Shown here: positions 62,864 to 64,000 of the stretch, one piece after another
Layout of the letters: every line of letters begins with the position of its first letter
How positions within the stretch are numbered: the first letter of the stretch is position 1
NCBI RefSeq assembly: GCF_000720115.1
Contig: NZ_JOIR01000002.1
Span: 1 to 64,000, forward strand
Direction: 5' to 3'
Origin: Streptomyces sp. NRRL F-2580
GTDB lineage: Bacteria > Actinomycetota > Actinomycetes > Streptomycetales > Streptomycetaceae
DNA length: 64,000 nt
Made by a program: the position numbers and the translations under genes
Notes under the pieces: model-generated
Database searches by the model: none
What the model was told of the DNA's origin: nothing
Seen by the model: the letters and a program-made list of their open reading frames with translations, nothing else

Positions 62864-64000
62864 TCAGGCGTAGCGTTCGCGGAGTTTGTACTTGAGGATC
62901 TTGCGCAGGGCCTCGTTGCGGGGGAGGGAGTCCAGGAGCTCCAGCTGTTCCGGGAGCTTGTGGGTGGCCAGGCCTTCCGCGCGGAGGTACGCCGTCAGCT
63001 GGGGGAGGGTCAAAGGGGCCGCCCCCGGGGGTTGTTCCACGACGGCGCAGACGCGTTCGCCGCGGGCCGGGTCCGGGAGGCCGATGACCGCGACGTCCGC
63101 GACGCCGGGGAGGCGGTGGAGGAGGTCCTCGATCTCCTTCGCGGAGATGTTCTCGCCCTTGCGGATGATGACGTCCTTGCTGCGGCCCGTGAGGACCAGG
63201 TAGCCGTCTTGGGTCAGGTGGCCGAGGTCGCCCGTGATCAGGTAGCCGTCGGCGTCGAAGACCTCCGTCGACTGGTCGCGGTTCAGGTAGCCCTGGCAGA
63301 CGGCCTCGCCCCGGAGCCGGACCTCGCCGTCCGTGTTCGGGGGGAGCGGGGTGCCGTCCGGGGTGGTGATGCGGATGGACATGCCCGCCGGGGGGCGGCC
63401 CTCCGTGGTCGCCAGGTGGTCGGGGGTGTCGTCCGGGGCGCCCATGGTGATCATCGGGACCTCGGTCATGCCGTAGCCGTGGGTCAGCTGGCAGCCCATC
63501 TCGCGGACGACGGCGTGGTAGATCTCCGGCGGCTTCGGGGCGCCGCCGCCGGCGAGGAGACGGAGGGTGGGGATGAGCTTCGACGAGGGGTCCTTGCGCT
63601 GCTCGGTCAGGAACATCGAGTAGAAGGCGGTCGATCCGCCGGCCACCGTGACCCCGTGGCGGCGGTAGCCGTCCAGCGCGTCGGGCATCGCGAACTTCTC
63701 GAAGAGGACCGCGGGGAAGCCGTACAGGAGCAGCATCACCAGGTAGTCCGGGCCGCCTATGTGGGCGTACGGGAAGGCCATCGAGCCGACGTCGTACGGA
63801 TCCGGGCGCAGGGCGTGCGCGAGGCAGGATCCGCCCGCGATGAGGGAGCGGTCGGTGTGCAGGACGCCCTTGGGGTCGGAGGTGGTGCCGGAGGTCCAGT
63901 AGATCCACCGGACGTCCGTGCCGGAGGCGGGTGGCGCGGGGAGGGCGTAGGGGTCGCCGTCCGGGAGGTCCGCGTAGGCCTCGAAGACGCCGCGGGCGCC
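62864..64000 (-). CDS. acyl-CoA synthetase/AMP-forming ligase (5' end outside window)
   Basis: 379 codons up to the window edge, all in one frame. ATP-binding P-loop YWTSGTTSDPKGV, then HGYGMTEVP (A5), GYLITGDLGHLTQDGYLVLTGRSKDVIIRKGENISAKEIE (A7-A8), and PRNEALRKILKYKLRERYA at the end, with the catalytic Lys region (A10). It activates a carboxylic acid to acyl-CoA via acyl-AMP. Cyclohexanecarboxylate- or 4-coumarate-CoA ligase-like; substrate unknown. It could supply acyl-CoAs to the catabolic operon at 33-42 kb, but it is 20 kb away. Confidence 0.92.
   Translation of the reverse strand, partial: GARGVFEAYADLPDGDPYALPAPPASGTDVRWIYWTSGTTSDPKGVLHTDRSLIAGGSCLAHALRPDPYDVGSMAFPYAHIGGPDYLVMLLLYGFPAVLFEKFAMPDALDGYRRHGVTVAGGSTAFYSMFLTEQRKDPSSKLIPTLRLLAGGGAPKPPEIYHAVVREMGCQLTHGYGMTEVPMITMGAPDDTPDHLATTEGRPPAGMSIRITTPDGTPLPPNTDGEVRLRGEAVCQGYLNRDQSTEVFDADGYLITGDLGHLTQDGYLVLTGRSKDVIIRKGENISAKEIEDLLHRLPGVADVAVIGLPDPARGERVCAVVEQPPGAAPLTLPQLTAYLRAEGLATHKLPEQLELLDSLPRNEALRKILKYKLRERYA

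Overview
The window is high-GC actinobacterial DNA. Codons end in G or C, GTG and TTG starts are common, and short ATGA overlaps are frequent. The gene content (futalosine menaquinone genes, a DmdR1-type iron regulator, DUF3027, DUF2530, calerythrin-like EF-hand, ATQYIP-repeat protein, many lipoproteins and small membrane proteins) points to a Streptomyces chromosome. The order of several blocks (cold-shock/mqnD/mqnB; marR/NCS2/DUF2530; citrate synthase/pdxH; SIS/dmdR1; purU; sigma/anti-sigma) resembles the core region I remember around SCO4325-SCO4411 of S. coelicolor. That comparison is from memory, not from an alignment. Apart from an IS481-type transposase tail at the left edge I see no prophage, ICE, CRISPR array, rRNA, tRNA or large biosynthetic cluster.

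Layout. 1-5 kb: transposase end, small membrane protein, cold-shock protein, mqnD-mqnB, a lipoprotein and an MFS permease. 5-13.7 kb: DUF3027, an NfeD-like/SPFH (flotillin) pair, an anchored secreted propeller, an SGNH hydrolase, an aldo/keto reductase, thpR, a marR-MFS operon with a visible operator, and a small ribbon-helix-helix protein. 13.7-27 kb: NCS2 purine permease, DUF2530, CtpE-like P-type ATPase, FG-GAP secreted protein, divergent NTF2-like/PadR genes around an AT-rich operator, a second SGNH hydrolase, a 1043-residue sacsin/Hsp90-like ATPase and serC. 27-33 kb: a GlcD/GlcF-type fusion oxidoreductase, EamA exporter, DUF1801 and an S15-type hydrolase.

33.4-42.5 kb is the main catabolic unit. 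It encodes a TIGR03084 protein, AtuA-like protein, biotin-dependent acyl-CoA carboxylase beta and alpha chains, acyl-CoA dehydrogenase, enoyl-CoA hydratase and a TetR regulator. Most of these genes are joined by 4-base overlaps behind one promoter that carries a palindromic operator. It looks like an Atu/Liu-type route for branched acyl-CoA (acyclic terpene or leucine-like) degradation. A truncated acyl-CoA ligase at the right edge could feed such a route.

42.5-64 kb: citrate synthase, pdxH, a compact unexplained locus at 44.59-45.01 kb, PAS-PAS-GAF sensor, SIS protein, dmdR1 with its antisense adm-like frame, an alpha/beta hydrolase behind a LexA-like box, ABC exporter, PrimPol-domain protein, TPR regulator, ATQYIP-repeat membrane protein, ABC-type binding lipoprotein, purU, EF-hand protein, and an ECF sigma/zinc anti-sigma pair whose anti-sigma gene carries an apparent one-base frameshift.

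Two themes cut across the window. First, a GC-rich repeat (core 'GGCGTTTGAGG...GGGGTCCGGGGCGGAGCCCC', in either orientation) sits at the 3' ends of at least seven genes or gene pairs and never in a divergent promoter; two more copies have become coding sequence inside otherwise conserved enzymes. Second, the 44.7-44.9 kb locus has a near-consensus promoter, a Shine-Dalgarno complementary to the whole 16S 3' tail, a 12-codon reading frame and a perfect three-way-junction hairpin downstream. It is my best candidate for something undescribed.
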